Assembly: GCA_945915475.1 (NCBI GenBank)
Contig: CAMEFI010000019.1
Coordinates: forward strand, 1-63,814
Reading direction: 5' to 3'
From: an uncultured Clostridium sp.
GTDB taxonomy: Bacteria; Bacillota; Clostridia; Lachnospirales; Lachnospiraceae
Length of the DNA stretch: 63,814 bases
Part shown: piece by piece, positions 27,714-35,256 of the stretch
How the letters are laid out: each line of letters opens with the position of its first letter
Position numbering within the stretch: position 1 is the first letter of the stretch
Program-made: the position numbers and the translations under genes
Notes under the pieces: model-generated
Databases searched by the model: none
The model's input: only the letters and a program-made list of their open reading frames with translations
What the model was told of the DNA's origin: nothing

Positions 27714-28237
27714 GGTGACCTCCTTTCTGTACCATGCAATCCTTCTTTTTGTAACTGTTTTTTCAGCATTGCTTTGGCACGATATATTTGGGTTTGGATT
27801 GTTTTGATATTACAATTGGTTTTCTTTGCAATTTCTGCTGCAGTCTGTTCCTCATAAAAATGCATGCGTGCCACCTCGTCATAGGGTGGTTTCAATTGCC
27901 TGCATGCGACAAGCAATTGCTGCATGGTTTCCTGCTCTAAGTAAGACTCTTCAATAGAGGAAGGTTCCTCTGCCTGTTCTAAGTATATGTCTTCTGTAGG
28001 AAGCATGCGTCGCCCGGAGTGTTTGAGGTAATCTAAACATTTCCGGGAGGCGATTTTACAAATCCAGGCTTTTTCATATGTACGGTCAAACTGGTCTAAA
28101 TTGCGGTAAGCGGATAGGAATACTTCCTGTGTTAAATCTTCTGCATCGAAGGGATTGGCGCAGGTTTTATAACATATGGAATACACCAGATTACCGTACT
28201 GAGACAGCAGATATTCAAAATATTCAGTTTCTGTGAT
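27710..28237 (-). CDS. ECF-family RNA polymerase sigma factor
   Basis: Region 2 is visible as NPFDAEDLTQEVFLSAYRNL with the DAEDLTQEVF core motif; region 4 helix-turn-helix is YEEQTAAEIAKKTNCNIKTIQTQIYRAKAML. No ATG gives a full-length protein. A GTG at 28186 would remove the first helix of region 2. Upstream, in the same frame, the sequence ITETEYFEYLLSQYGNLVYSICYK continues to an ATC codon at 28237, seven bases after GGGAGG (28245-28250). I use that as the start because this N-terminus is what ECF proteins have; initiation at ATC is unusual, so the 5' end is uncertain. Length from it is 175 residues. Confidence 0.75.
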   Translation of the reverse strand: MTETEYFEYLLSQYGNLVYSICYKTCANPFDAEDLTQEVFLSAYRNLDQFDRTYEKAWICKIASRKCLDYLKHSGRRMLPTEDIYLEQAEEPSSIEESYLEQETMQQLLVACRQLKPPYDEVARMHFYEEQTAAEIAKKTNCNIKTIQTQIYRAKAMLKKQLQKEGLHGTERRSP

Positions 28238-28336
28238 AAAATCGCCTCCCTTCTTTGCGCTTACACTTATTATAACGACAGTAGAAAGAAAATGTCTTCA
28301 AAAAAATAATTAAAAATGAAAAAGTGGGATTGGGAA

Positions 28337-28365
28337 TTGAAGAATAGGACAAATTGTCTTATAAT
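28337..28365 (+). promoter_or_regulatory. Promoter of the pyr genes
   Basis: TTGAAG (28337-28342), 17-base spacer, TATAAT (28360-28365). A GTCC-GGAA-GGAC mini-hairpin (28378-28389) lies just upstream of the pyrF ribosome binding site. No PyrR-type antiterminator was recognised. Confidence 0.65.
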
Positions 28366-28407
28366 AAGTCTAAGTTTGTCCGGAAGGACGGTTTCAGGAG
28401 GAAAGTT

Positions 28408-29337
28408 ATGATTAATACGTTAGTTGAGAAGATTTCGAAGTTGAATGCACCGGTTGTTGTTGGCTTAGACCCGATGTTAGCTTATGTTCCGGAGCATGTA
28501 CAGAAGAAGGCGTTTGAAGAATATGGAGAGACATTAGAAGGTGCTGCAGAAGCAATCTGGCAGTTCAATAAGGCAATTGTAGACGCAACCTGTGATCTGA
28601 TTCCTGCTGTGAAGCCTCAGATTGCGATGTACGAGCAGTTTGGCGTACCGGGACTTCAAACCTTTGCTAAGACCTGTGAGTATTGCAAGTCGAAGGGGCT
28701 GGTGGTGATCGGAGATATTAAAAGAGGTGACATTGGATCTACATCCGGAGCATATGCAACGGGACATCTTGGTAAGGTTACGGTGGGAAGTAAGCAGTAT
28801 TCAGGATTCTCTGAGGATTTTGTTACGGTGAATCCATATCTTGGAAGTGATGGTGTGAAGCCATTTATCGATGTATGTAAGGAAGAGAACAAAGGTATCT
28901 TTGTATTAGTGAAGACTTCGAATCCGTCTTCCGGTGAATTTCAGGATCAGTTAGTAAACGGAACTCCTCTCTATGAATTGGTAGCCCGCAAGGTGAATGA
29001 GTGGGGAGAAGAGTGCATGGGAGATGTATACAGTAATGTTGGCTGTGTCATTGGTGCAACATATCCGGAGATGGGAAAGACCCTTCGTAAATTGATGCCG
29101 AAGACTTATATTTTAGTACCCGGCTATGGTGCACAGGGAGGAAAGGCTGAAGATTTAGTTCATTATTTTAATGCAGATGGACTTGGAGCGATTGTGAATT
29201 CTTCCAGAGGTATCATTGCTGCATATAAGCAGGAGAAATACGCAAAGTTCGGACCAGAGAATTTTGCAGATGCATCAAGACAGGCAGTAATCGATATGGT
29301 AGAAGATATTACAGGTGCATTAGCACGTGCAAAGTAA
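28408..29337 (+). CDS. pyrF: Orotidine 5'-phosphate decarboxylase (type 2)
   Basis: Last step of UMP synthesis. ATG at 28408 is after AGGAGGAAAGTT. At 309 residues this is the long subfamily 2 form. The active-site segment VIGDIKRGDIGSTSGAYA has the catalytic Asp-Lys-Asp, the N-terminal VVGLDPM the first Asp, and the phosphate-binding VPGYGAQGG and NSSRGI follow. It is followed by pyrK and pyrD at close spacing, forming a UMP operon. Confidence 0.95.
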   Translation: MINTLVEKISKLNAPVVVGLDPMLAYVPEHVQKKAFEEYGETLEGAAEAIWQFNKAIVDATCDLIPAVKPQIAMYEQFGVPGLQTFAKTCEYCKSKGLVVIGDIKRGDIGSTSGAYATGHLGKVTVGSKQYSGFSEDFVTVNPYLGSDGVKPFIDVCKEENKGIFVLVKTSNPSSGEFQDQLVNGTPLYELVARKVNEWGEECMGDVYSNVGCVIGATYPEMGKTLRKLMPKTYILVPGYGAQGGKAEDLVHYFNADGLGAIVNSSRGIIAAYKQEKYAKFGPENFADASRQAVIDMVEDITGALARAK

Positions 29338-29359
29338 GGCAGATATAGGAGTGGATGAA

Positions 29360-30124
29360 ATGAGTGCAGTGAAATTAACAGCAAGAGTGCGGGATCAAAA
29401 GAAACTCGCCAGCGATGTTTACAGTCTCGTTTTGTATGTACCGGAGATTGCAGATCAGGCAAAGGCAGGACAGTTTGTTTCGCTATATAGTAAGGATGGA
29501 GCCAATTTGTTACCCCGCCCCATCAGTTTATGTGAAATTGATCATGAGGAAGGAACCATACGATTGGTGTACCGTGTGGTAGGAAAGGGAACCGAAGAGT
29601 TTTCTAAGTTGGTAGAAGGGGATAATATTGAGGTTATGGGTCCCCTTGGTAATGGTTTTACCATGAAAGACAAGCGTGCTATTCTGATTGGGGGAGGAAT
29701 TGGAATCCCACCAATGTTAGAGCTTGCCAAAGAGCTGAATTGTGAGAAGAATATTGTACTGGGATTTCGGGATGAAACCTTCTTGTTGGATGATCTGGAA
29801 CCAAGAGGTGAACTATTTATTGCAAGTGAAGATGGTAAGACAGGAGTGAAAGGTAATGTACTAGATGCCATTCGGGAATATGAAGTAAGGGGAGATATCA
29901 TTTACGCCTGTGGCCCGACACCAATGCTTCGTGCCATTAAAGAATATGCATTTGCCCATCATATGGAAGCACAGCTTTCCTTAGAAGAGAAAATGGCATG
30001 TGGAATAGGTGCATGTCTTGCATGTGTATGCAAGTCCACGGAGATAGATGATCACAGCCATGTTCATAATAAGAGAATATGCAAGGATGGTCCGGTATTT
30101 GATGCAAGGGAGGTGGATTTCTAA
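29360..30124 (+). CDS. pyrK: Dihydroorotate dehydrogenase B, electron transfer subunit
   Basis: FAD and [2Fe-2S] subunit that passes electrons from PyrD to NAD+. The ATG at 29360 follows AGGAGTGG. In 254 residues: an FAD-binding barrel with LLPRPISLCEID (near residues 52-63), a nucleotide-binding IGGGIGIPPMLELAKEL (near residues 110-126), and the iron-sulfur cysteines in CGIGACLACVCKS plus a later Cys in RICKDG (residues 214-245). The stop overlaps the pyrD start by one base (TAATG), so the two subunits are translated together. Confidence 0.95.
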   Translation: MSAVKLTARVRDQKKLASDVYSLVLYVPEIADQAKAGQFVSLYSKDGANLLPRPISLCEIDHEEGTIRLVYRVVGKGTEEFSKLVEGDNIEVMGPLGNGFTMKDKRAILIGGGIGIPPMLELAKELNCEKNIVLGFRDETFLLDDLEPRGELFIASEDGKTGVKGNVLDAIREYEVRGDIIYACGPTPMLRAIKEYAFAHHMEAQLSLEEKMACGIGACLACVCKSTEIDDHSHVHNKRICKDGPVFDAREVDF

Positions 30125-31026
30125 TGAACCTTTCGGTGAAGATTGCGGGAGTAGAATTTAATAATCCGGTGACAGTTGCCTCCGGCACATTTGGTTCCGG
30201 AGCAGAATATAATGATTTTGTTGATCTGAATAAGTTAGGCGCTGTGACCACAAAAGGTGTTGCCAATGTGCCATGGCCGGGCAATCCAACTCCTAGAATT
30301 GCAGAGACCTATGGTGGTATGATGAATGCTGTTGGATTGCAGAATCCTGGAATCGATGTGTTCTGCGGAAGAGATATTCCTTTTTTGAAACAGTATGATA
30401 CAAAGATAATTGTAAATGTCTGTGGAAAGTCAGAGAAGGATTACGTCGAAGTGGTAGAGCGCCTTGCTGATGAAGAGGTGGATATGTTGGAGATTAATGT
30501 ATCCTGCCCCAATGTAAAAGAGGGCGGTATTGCATTTGGACAGGATCCAAAGGCATTAGAGCAGATTACGAAGGCGGTAAAAGCCAAAGCCAAACAACCC
30601 GTCATCATGAAGTTAAGTCCCAATGTAACGGACATTACAGTGATGGCGAAGGCTGCTGAAGCAGGGGGAGCAGATGCTCTTTCCCTGATTAATACCCTTA
30701 CCGGAATGAAGATAGATATTCATCGACGTACTTTTGCCATTGCCAATAAGACCGGTGGATTATCCGGTCCGGCAATTAAGCCTGTTGCGGTTCGCATGGT
30801 ATATCAGGTTGCCAATGCAGTGACTCTCCCTATTATTGGCATGGGTGGTATCTGTAATTATGAGGATGCGATTGAATTCATGATGGCGGGAGCTACGATG
30901 GTGTCTATTGGTACGGCGAATTTCCATGATCCATATACCACCATGAATGTGCTTGACGGTATACAGAAATTCATGATGGAAAAGGGAATTGAAGATATTA
31001 ATGAGATTATCGGATGTGTCAGGTAG
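30124..31026 (+). CDS. pyrD: Dihydroorotate dehydrogenase B, catalytic subunit (class 1B)
   Basis: Oxidises dihydroorotate to orotate with FMN, passing electrons through PyrK. The catalytic Cys of class 1 enzymes is in INVSCPNVKEGG (near residue 130); FMN-binding MKLSPNVTD and GMGGICNYEDAIEFMMAGA are present. 300 residues, normal for class 1B. Coupled to pyrK. The next gene is preceded by its own promoter, so the pyrF-pyrK-pyrD unit may end here. Confidence 0.95.
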   Translation: MNLSVKIAGVEFNNPVTVASGTFGSGAEYNDFVDLNKLGAVTTKGVANVPWPGNPTPRIAETYGGMMNAVGLQNPGIDVFCGRDIPFLKQYDTKIIVNVCGKSEKDYVEVVERLADEEVDMLEINVSCPNVKEGGIAFGQDPKALEQITKAVKAKAKQPVIMKLSPNVTDITVMAKAAEAGGADALSLINTLTGMKIDIHRRTFAIANKTGGLSGPAIKPVAVRMVYQVANAVTLPIIGMGGICNYEDAIEFMMAGATMVSIGTANFHDPYTTMNVLDGIQKFMMEKGIEDINEIIGCVR

Positions 31027-31029
31027 TGC

Positions 31030-31058
31030 TTTACACGTGGATTTTGCTATGGTAGAAT
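31030..31058 (+). promoter_or_regulatory. Promoter of the amino acid ABC transporter operon
   Basis: TTTACA (31030-31035), 17-base spacer, TAGAAT (31053-31058), beginning only a few bases after the pyrD stop. Confidence 0.6.
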
Positions 31059-31123
31059 GCCATTGTGCGAAATTTGCAAATTACCGTAAAGGTGATTCAT
31101 TTTTGGAAGGAGAATAATATACA

Positions 31124-31984
31124 ATGAAGAAAAAAGTATTAGCAGCAGCACTTTCTCTCGCTTTATGCTTTAGCATGGTAGCGTGTGGAAGTGACAATGC
31201 AACAGTGGAGAGCAAGAGTGAGGATACAGTAACCAGTGAGGCGGAGGCAGGAGAGGATGCATCTTCAGGTGATGCTGAGTCCGATCTTGCATATATCCAG
31301 GATAAGGGAACATTAATTGTTGGTATTACAGATTTTGAGCCGATGGACTATAAGGATGATTCCGGCAACTGGATTGGTTTTGACGCAGATATGGCAACTG
31401 CATTTGCAAAAAGTCTTGGTGTAGATGTAGAGTTTGTTGAGATTGACTGGGATAACAAAATATTGGAGTTGGATGCAAAGTCAATTGACTGTGTATGGAA
31501 TGGTATGACATTAACGGATGAAGTTACTTCTTCCATGGCATGTTCAAATCCATATTGTAACAATGCACAGGTTGCCATTGTAAAGAAAGATGTGGCAGAT
31601 CAGTATCAGACGGTAGAGAGTCTTAAGGATCTTAATTTTGCTGTTGAGGTTGGATCTGCAGGTGAAGCAGAGGTGGAAAAGCTGGGTTACAACTATACTT
31701 CTGTAAAAGCACAGGCAGATGCGTTAATGGAAGTGGCAGCGGGAACTTCAGACGCAGCCGTTATCGACTCATTAATGGCAGCAGCCATGGTTGGAGAAGG
31801 AACCGGTTATGAAGATCTTACATATACAGCAAGCTTTAACAGTGAAGAGTATGGTGTTGGTTTCCGTAAAGGTTCTGACTTAGTGGAGAAGTTGAATACC
31901 TTTTTTGCTGACAGCTACAAAGATGGCAGTATGAAAGAGACTGCTGAGAAGTACGGTGTTCAGGCAGCATTGATCGAACAGTAG
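31124..31984 (+). CDS. Amino acid ABC transporter substrate-binding lipoprotein
   Basis: Extracytoplasmic family 3 solute-binding protein. The signal peptide ends in a lipobox, SMVACG, with the lipidated Cys near residue 21, followed by a Ser/Glu/Asp-rich linker (residues 22-55). The binding domain starts LAYIQDKGTLIVGITDFEPMDYKDD and has the family-type FDADMATAFAKSLG and VEVGSAGEAEVE segments. 286 residues. It is the first gene of a three-gene polar amino acid importer. Substrate (glutamine, cystine or another) cannot be fixed from sequence. Confidence 0.9.
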   Translation: MKKKVLAAALSLALCFSMVACGSDNATVESKSEDTVTSEAEAGEDASSGDAESDLAYIQDKGTLIVGITDFEPMDYKDDSGNWIGFDADMATAFAKSLGVDVEFVEIDWDNKILELDAKSIDCVWNGMTLTDEVTSSMACSNPYCNNAQVAIVKKDVADQYQTVESLKDLNFAVEVGSAGEAEVEKLGYNYTSVKAQADALMEVAAGTSDAAVIDSLMAAAMVGEGTGYEDLTYTASFNSEEYGVGFRKGSDLVEKLNTFFADSYKDGSMKETAEKYGVQAALIEQ

Positions 31985-32000
31985 AAAAAGTAAGGCAGGT

Positions 32001-32693
32001 ATGGATATGTCAACAATTATGGAACAGATGCCCATTGTATTTCATGCATTGAATGTAGGGTTTGTGCAGACATTGAAATTATTTTTTGTAACATTGCTTG
32101 GAGCATTTCCGTTGGGACTTGTGATTGCATTTGGTTCCATGTCGGGATTTCGTCCACTTCGATATCTCACCCGGATTTTTGTTTGGATCATAAGAGGAAC
32201 CCCTCTTATGATTCAGCTTTTGATTGTTTATTATTTTCCCGGACTGGTTCTTGGTAAAACAATCTGGGGTGGTGGTGAAGAAGGAAGATTTTTAGCGGCT
32301 GCCGTGTCATTTGTTATTAATTATGCATGTTATTTCTCTGAAATTTATCGAGGTGGAATTCAGAGCGTGCCAAAGGGACAGCAGGAAGCTGGTCTCGTAC
32401 TTGGTATGACGAAAAGCCAGATATTTTTCAAGGTAACTTTGTTACAGATGATTAAGAGGATTGTGCCTCCGATTTCTAACGAGATTATTACATTAGTCAA
32501 AGACACATCTTTGGCCCGTATCATTGCCTTACAGGAGATTATCTGGGCAGGTCAGGCGTTTTTAAAAGGTTCCCAGGGAATCTCAGGGCAGATTTGGCCA
32601 TTGTTCTTTACTGCGGTTTATTATCTGGTATTCAGTGGAGTTCTGACCCTCTTTTTAGGATGGTTAGAGAGAAAGCTGGATTATTTCAAGTAA
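32001..32693 (+). CDS. Amino acid ABC transporter permease
   Basis: His/Glu/Gln/Arg/opine family permease, 230 residues, with about five membrane segments and the cytosolic coupling motif QQEAGLVLGMTKSQIFFKVTLLQ (shown in part; EAA loop near residues 130-152). The second in-frame ATG at 32007 is an equally possible start. Only one permease gene is present, so it presumably forms a homodimer. It lies between the binding protein and ATPase genes with short gaps. Confidence 0.9.
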   Translation: MDMSTIMEQMPIVFHALNVGFVQTLKLFFVTLLGAFPLGLVIAFGSMSGFRPLRYLTRIFVWIIRGTPLMIQLLIVYYFPGLVLGKTIWGGGEEGRFLAAAVSFVINYACYFSEIYRGGIQSVPKGQQEAGLVLGMTKSQIFFKVTLLQMIKRIVPPISNEIITLVKDTSLARIIALQEIIWAGQAFLKGSQGISGQIWPLFFTAVYYLVFSGVLTLFLGWLERKLDYFK

Positions 32694-32708
32694 GGAGGAT
32701 ATGGCAAA

Positions 32709-33494
32709 GTGGCAATATTAGAGGTTCATAATATAGAGAAAAGCTTTGGGGATACAAAAGTATTAAAGAACATTGACTTTACATTAGAGCAGGGACAGGC
32801 GCTTGCCATTATTGGTTCTTCGGGTTCTGGAAAAACGACACTGTTACGGTGCCTCAATTTTTTGGAAAGGCCGGATAAAGGCAGGATTGTTGTACAGGGT
32901 GAAACCCTGTTTGATGCAGATGACCCGGATACCATGAAGGAAAAAGATGTTCGAATGAAGAGACTGCATTTTGGTATGGTATTCCAGTCATTTAATCTGT
33001 TTCCACAGTATACGGCATTGGAAAATGTAATGCTTGCCAATCAGTTATTAGAGAAAGAAAAGCCGGGATTTAAGGATAATAAGAAAGAAATCTATGCACA
33101 GATTGAAGAGAATGCAAGAGAATTGTTAGAGAAAATGGGATTATCTGACCGGGCAAACCATTATCCGCATCAGTTATCAGGTGGACAGCAGCAACGTGTT
33201 GCGATTGCGAGAGCATTGGCACTGTGTCCGGATATTCTGTGTTTTGATGAACCGACCTCGGCATTAGATCCGGAGCTTACCGGTGAAGTACTGAAGGTAA
33301 TCAGAAGTCTGGCTGATCAGAAGACAACAATGGTGATTGTAACACACGAGATGGCATTTGCCAGAGATGTGGCAGATCAGGTGATTTTTATGGATGATGG
33401 TATTATCTTAGAACAGGGGGATGCAAGACAGGTAATTGAACATCCGACACAGGAGCGTACGAAACAATTTTTATCAAGATTTGCAGAAAAATAG
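32709..33494 (+). CDS. Amino acid ABC transporter ATP-binding protein
   Basis: GTG start after AAGGAGG; a nearby ATG at 32701 is in another frame that stops at once. Walker A IGSSGSGKTT (near residue 33), Q-loop VFQSFNLFP, signature LSGGQQQR, Walker B ILCFDEPTSALDPE and switch His VTHE are all present, typical of GlnQ-like subunits. 261 residues. Third gene of the importer; pyrE follows after 26 bases and may be read from the same transcript. Confidence 0.93.
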   Translation: MAILEVHNIEKSFGDTKVLKNIDFTLEQGQALAIIGSSGSGKTTLLRCLNFLERPDKGRIVVQGETLFDADDPDTMKEKDVRMKRLHFGMVFQSFNLFPQYTALENVMLANQLLEKEKPGFKDNKKEIYAQIEENARELLEKMGLSDRANHYPHQLSGGQQQRVAIARALALCPDILCFDEPTSALDPELTGEVLKVIRSLADQKTTMVIVTHEMAFARDVADQVIFMDDGIILEQGDARQVIEHPTQERTKQFLSRFAEK

Positions 33495-33520
33495 GTTCAA
33501 TGAAGGAGGAATATATAGAT

Positions 33521-34195
33521 ATGGAACAATACAAGAAAGAGTTTATCGAGTTTATGATTGATTGTAATGTATTGAAGTTTGGAGATTTTATTACAAAGAG
33601 TGGAAGAAAAACACCATTTTTTGTCAATACAGGCTTCTATCGTACCGGCTCGCAGTTAAAGAGACTGGGAGAGTATTATGCAGAAGCAATCAATAATGAG
33701 TTTGGTACGGATTTTGATGTATTATTTGGACCGGCATACAAGGGTATCCCCCTTACGGTGGCAACCACGATGGCAATTGCAGACCGTTATGATGAAGACA
33801 TTCGTTATTGTTCAAACCGTAAAGAAGTAAAAGATCACGGTGATAAAGGGATTCTTCTTGGAAGCCCTATTGAAGATGGTGATAAGGTTGTTATCATTGA
33901 GGATGTTACAACGGCCGGAACATCTATTGAGGAGACACTTCCTATTATTAAAGCGCAGGGTAAGATTGAAGTGGTAGGAATGGTAGTTTCGGTGGATCGT
34001 ATGGAACGTGGACAGGGAACAAAATCTGCACTGAAGGAGATCGAAGAAAAATACGGATTCAAGACTACTTCTATCGTAACCATGGAAGAGGTAGTAGAAC
34101 ATTTGTACAATAGACCTTATAAAGGAAAAGTTGTAATTGATGATACATTAAAGGCAGCAATTGATGCATACTATGAACAGTATGGTGCAAAGTAA
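33521..34195 (+). CDS. pyrE: Orotate phosphoribosyltransferase
   Basis: Joins orotate and PRPP to give OMP. The ATG at 33521 follows GGAGGAATATATAGAT; an in-frame ATG at 33500 overlaps that site. The PRPP-binding motif VVIIEDVTTAGTS (near residues 126-138) and FGPAYKGIPL are present. 224 residues. It completes, with pyrF, pyrK and pyrD, the last three steps to UMP, but is separated from them by the amino acid ABC genes. Confidence 0.95.
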   Translation: MEQYKKEFIEFMIDCNVLKFGDFITKSGRKTPFFVNTGFYRTGSQLKRLGEYYAEAINNEFGTDFDVLFGPAYKGIPLTVATTMAIADRYDEDIRYCSNRKEVKDHGDKGILLGSPIEDGDKVVIIEDVTTAGTSIEETLPIIKAQGKIEVVGMVVSVDRMERGQGTKSALKEIEEKYGFKTTSIVTMEEVVEHLYNRPYKGKVVIDDTLKAAIDAYYEQYGAK

Positions 34196-34261
34196 AGCAT
34201 ATCTAAGGCAACATGTAAGAAAGCATTCGTGAGATGATTGATAAGAAAATGGAGGTATCTT

Positions 34262-34414
34262 ATGAGCGAAAAAGTTTACAAGACAATGGGCAAAGTTGGT
34301 GCATGGAATATTGCATTTGGTGTTATAATGATAGTGGTAGGATTGACAGTTGGAGTCATGCAGATTATTCACGGTGGTAAACTTTTAAGTGATAAGAAAG
34401 ACATCATGTTCTAA
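34262..34414 (+). CDS. Small membrane protein (50 aa)
   Basis: ATG at 34262, six bases after GGAGGT; TAA at 34412-34414. MSEKVYKTMGKVGAWNIAFG is followed by one hydrophobic helix (about residues 15-37) and a Lys-rich end. The good ribosome binding site, the helix and a terminator 35 bases later make it a real gene. I recognise no function. Confidence 0.75.
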   Translation: MSEKVYKTMGKVGAWNIAFGVIMIVVGLTVGVMQIIHGGKLLSDKKDIMF

Positions 34415-34448
34415 ACATCATATTCTAATATACCAATCTTGAGAAGAC

Positions 34449-34488
34449 GGAGCTGTTACTATTTTTTAGGTGATAGCTCTGTTTTTTT
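34449..34488 (+). terminator. Terminator after the 50-aa gene
   Basis: GGAGCTGTTAC (34449-34459) pairs with GTGATAGCTCT (34470-34480), using G-U pairs, followed by a seven-T run. Confidence 0.85.
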
Positions 34489-34690
34489 AATAAGTTCTGA
34501 TAGTGTATTGAATATGTATTTTTTGTAAAAAAGAGCAAATAGTACTTTTCATAGGACACAAAAGGTGGTATCATATAGAACATATGTTATAGTATTGAAT
34601 ACTATATGACAACGAGTGCAAACTGCGATTTGTTGGGCGGATACATGCCAGATATAGTGCAATATAGAATTGAAGATTGAATACGGTTAA

Positions 34691-34706
34691 TTCTTCACGA
34701 TAAATT
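34691..34706. repeat. Left direct repeat (probable target site duplication) of element B
   Basis: TTCTTCACGATAAATT, repeated exactly at 35222-35237. A 16-bp exact copy on either side of a palindrome is unlikely by chance in this AT-rich DNA. Confidence 0.8.
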
Positions 34707-35221
34707 TAGGCGTTTGCGAAATGTCTGGTATGTGATTGTATGCTTTTAAAAACACATTGAATGTCTTAAAATGCTACAAGGAACGTGTTTCTAATATTTT
34801 TTCTTGACGCGCGGCCTTTTAGAAATTCACTGCTTTGTTCGGCTGGCTGCAAAGCGCATGCCGGATATATGTCTGAGAGCGCGGCTTAGAAAGGTATCTT
34901 GTTGACGCAGGCACGCTTGCGCTACGTCTCGTACGCAACGGTACTAAGAATGTGCGTCTAATTCTTTGTATATTATAAATAATGAACGCACATTCTAAGG
35001 ACCGGCGTACTCAAAGTGCCTGCCGTCATACAAGACAACCTTTCTTGCCGCGCTTGAGTTTATAGGAGGCATGCGTAATCAAAGCCGCCAGCCGCAAAGC
35101 AGTAGAATTTCTTAGAGGGCGAAAACAGCGCAGAAAAAATATAGAAACATCGTCCTGTAGCATAAAAAAACTAATGTGTTTTAAAAAGCATACATTACAC
35201 CATAAAGAGTTTCGCAAATGC
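34707..35221. mobile_element. Element B: 515-bp giant imperfect palindrome, same family as element A
   Basis: Left and right halves are complementary almost throughout. Paired blocks, outer to inner: TTTGCGAAA 34713-34721 with 35210-35218; 34737-34747 with 35184-35194; 34749-34758 with 35173-35182; 34771-34778 with 35156-35163; 34796-34804 with 35132-35140; 34821-34828 with 35105-35112; 34841-34847 with 35087-35093; 34856-34862 with 35068-35074; 34879-34885 with 35047-35053; 34888-34895 with 35038-35045; then the core 34907-35023. Bulges and mismatches separate the blocks. There is no credible gene inside. Termini and core match element A. It sits in the leader of degV, between upstream sequence and the ribosome binding site. 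Family not recognised. Confidence 0.85.
34907..35023. other. Conserved apical core of element B (RNA-like fold)
   Basis: GCAGGCAC (34907-34914) pairs perfectly with GTGCCTGC (35016-35023). Inside, TTGCG (34917-34921) can pair with CGCAA (34934-34938), CGGT (34939-34942) with ACCG (35001-35004), and AGAATGTGCGT (34947-34957) with ACGCACATTCT (34986-34996) around a 28-base AT-rich loop. The last arm replaces the GAAA-capped arm of element A with an unrelated sequence. Confidence 0.75.
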
Positions 35222-35237
35222 TTCTTCACGATAAATT
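35222..35237. repeat. Right direct repeat of element B
   Basis: TTCTTCACGATAAATT, identical to 34691-34706. Removing 34707-35237 joins AATACGGTTAA plus one repeat copy to ATATGCAAGGAG, the natural-looking leader of degV. Confidence 0.8.
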
Positions 35238-35256
35238 ATATGCAAGGAGATATGTT

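Noticed and set aside
28366-28407. PyrR-type attenuator before pyrF
   Set aside because: Only a four-pair mini-hairpin is present, with no terminator and no PyrR-binding consensus.
35026-35229. Open - strand frame of 67 codons in the right arm of element B
   Set aside because: It lies wholly in the palindrome, has no ribosome binding site and its composition follows the hairpin arms; not counted as a gene.
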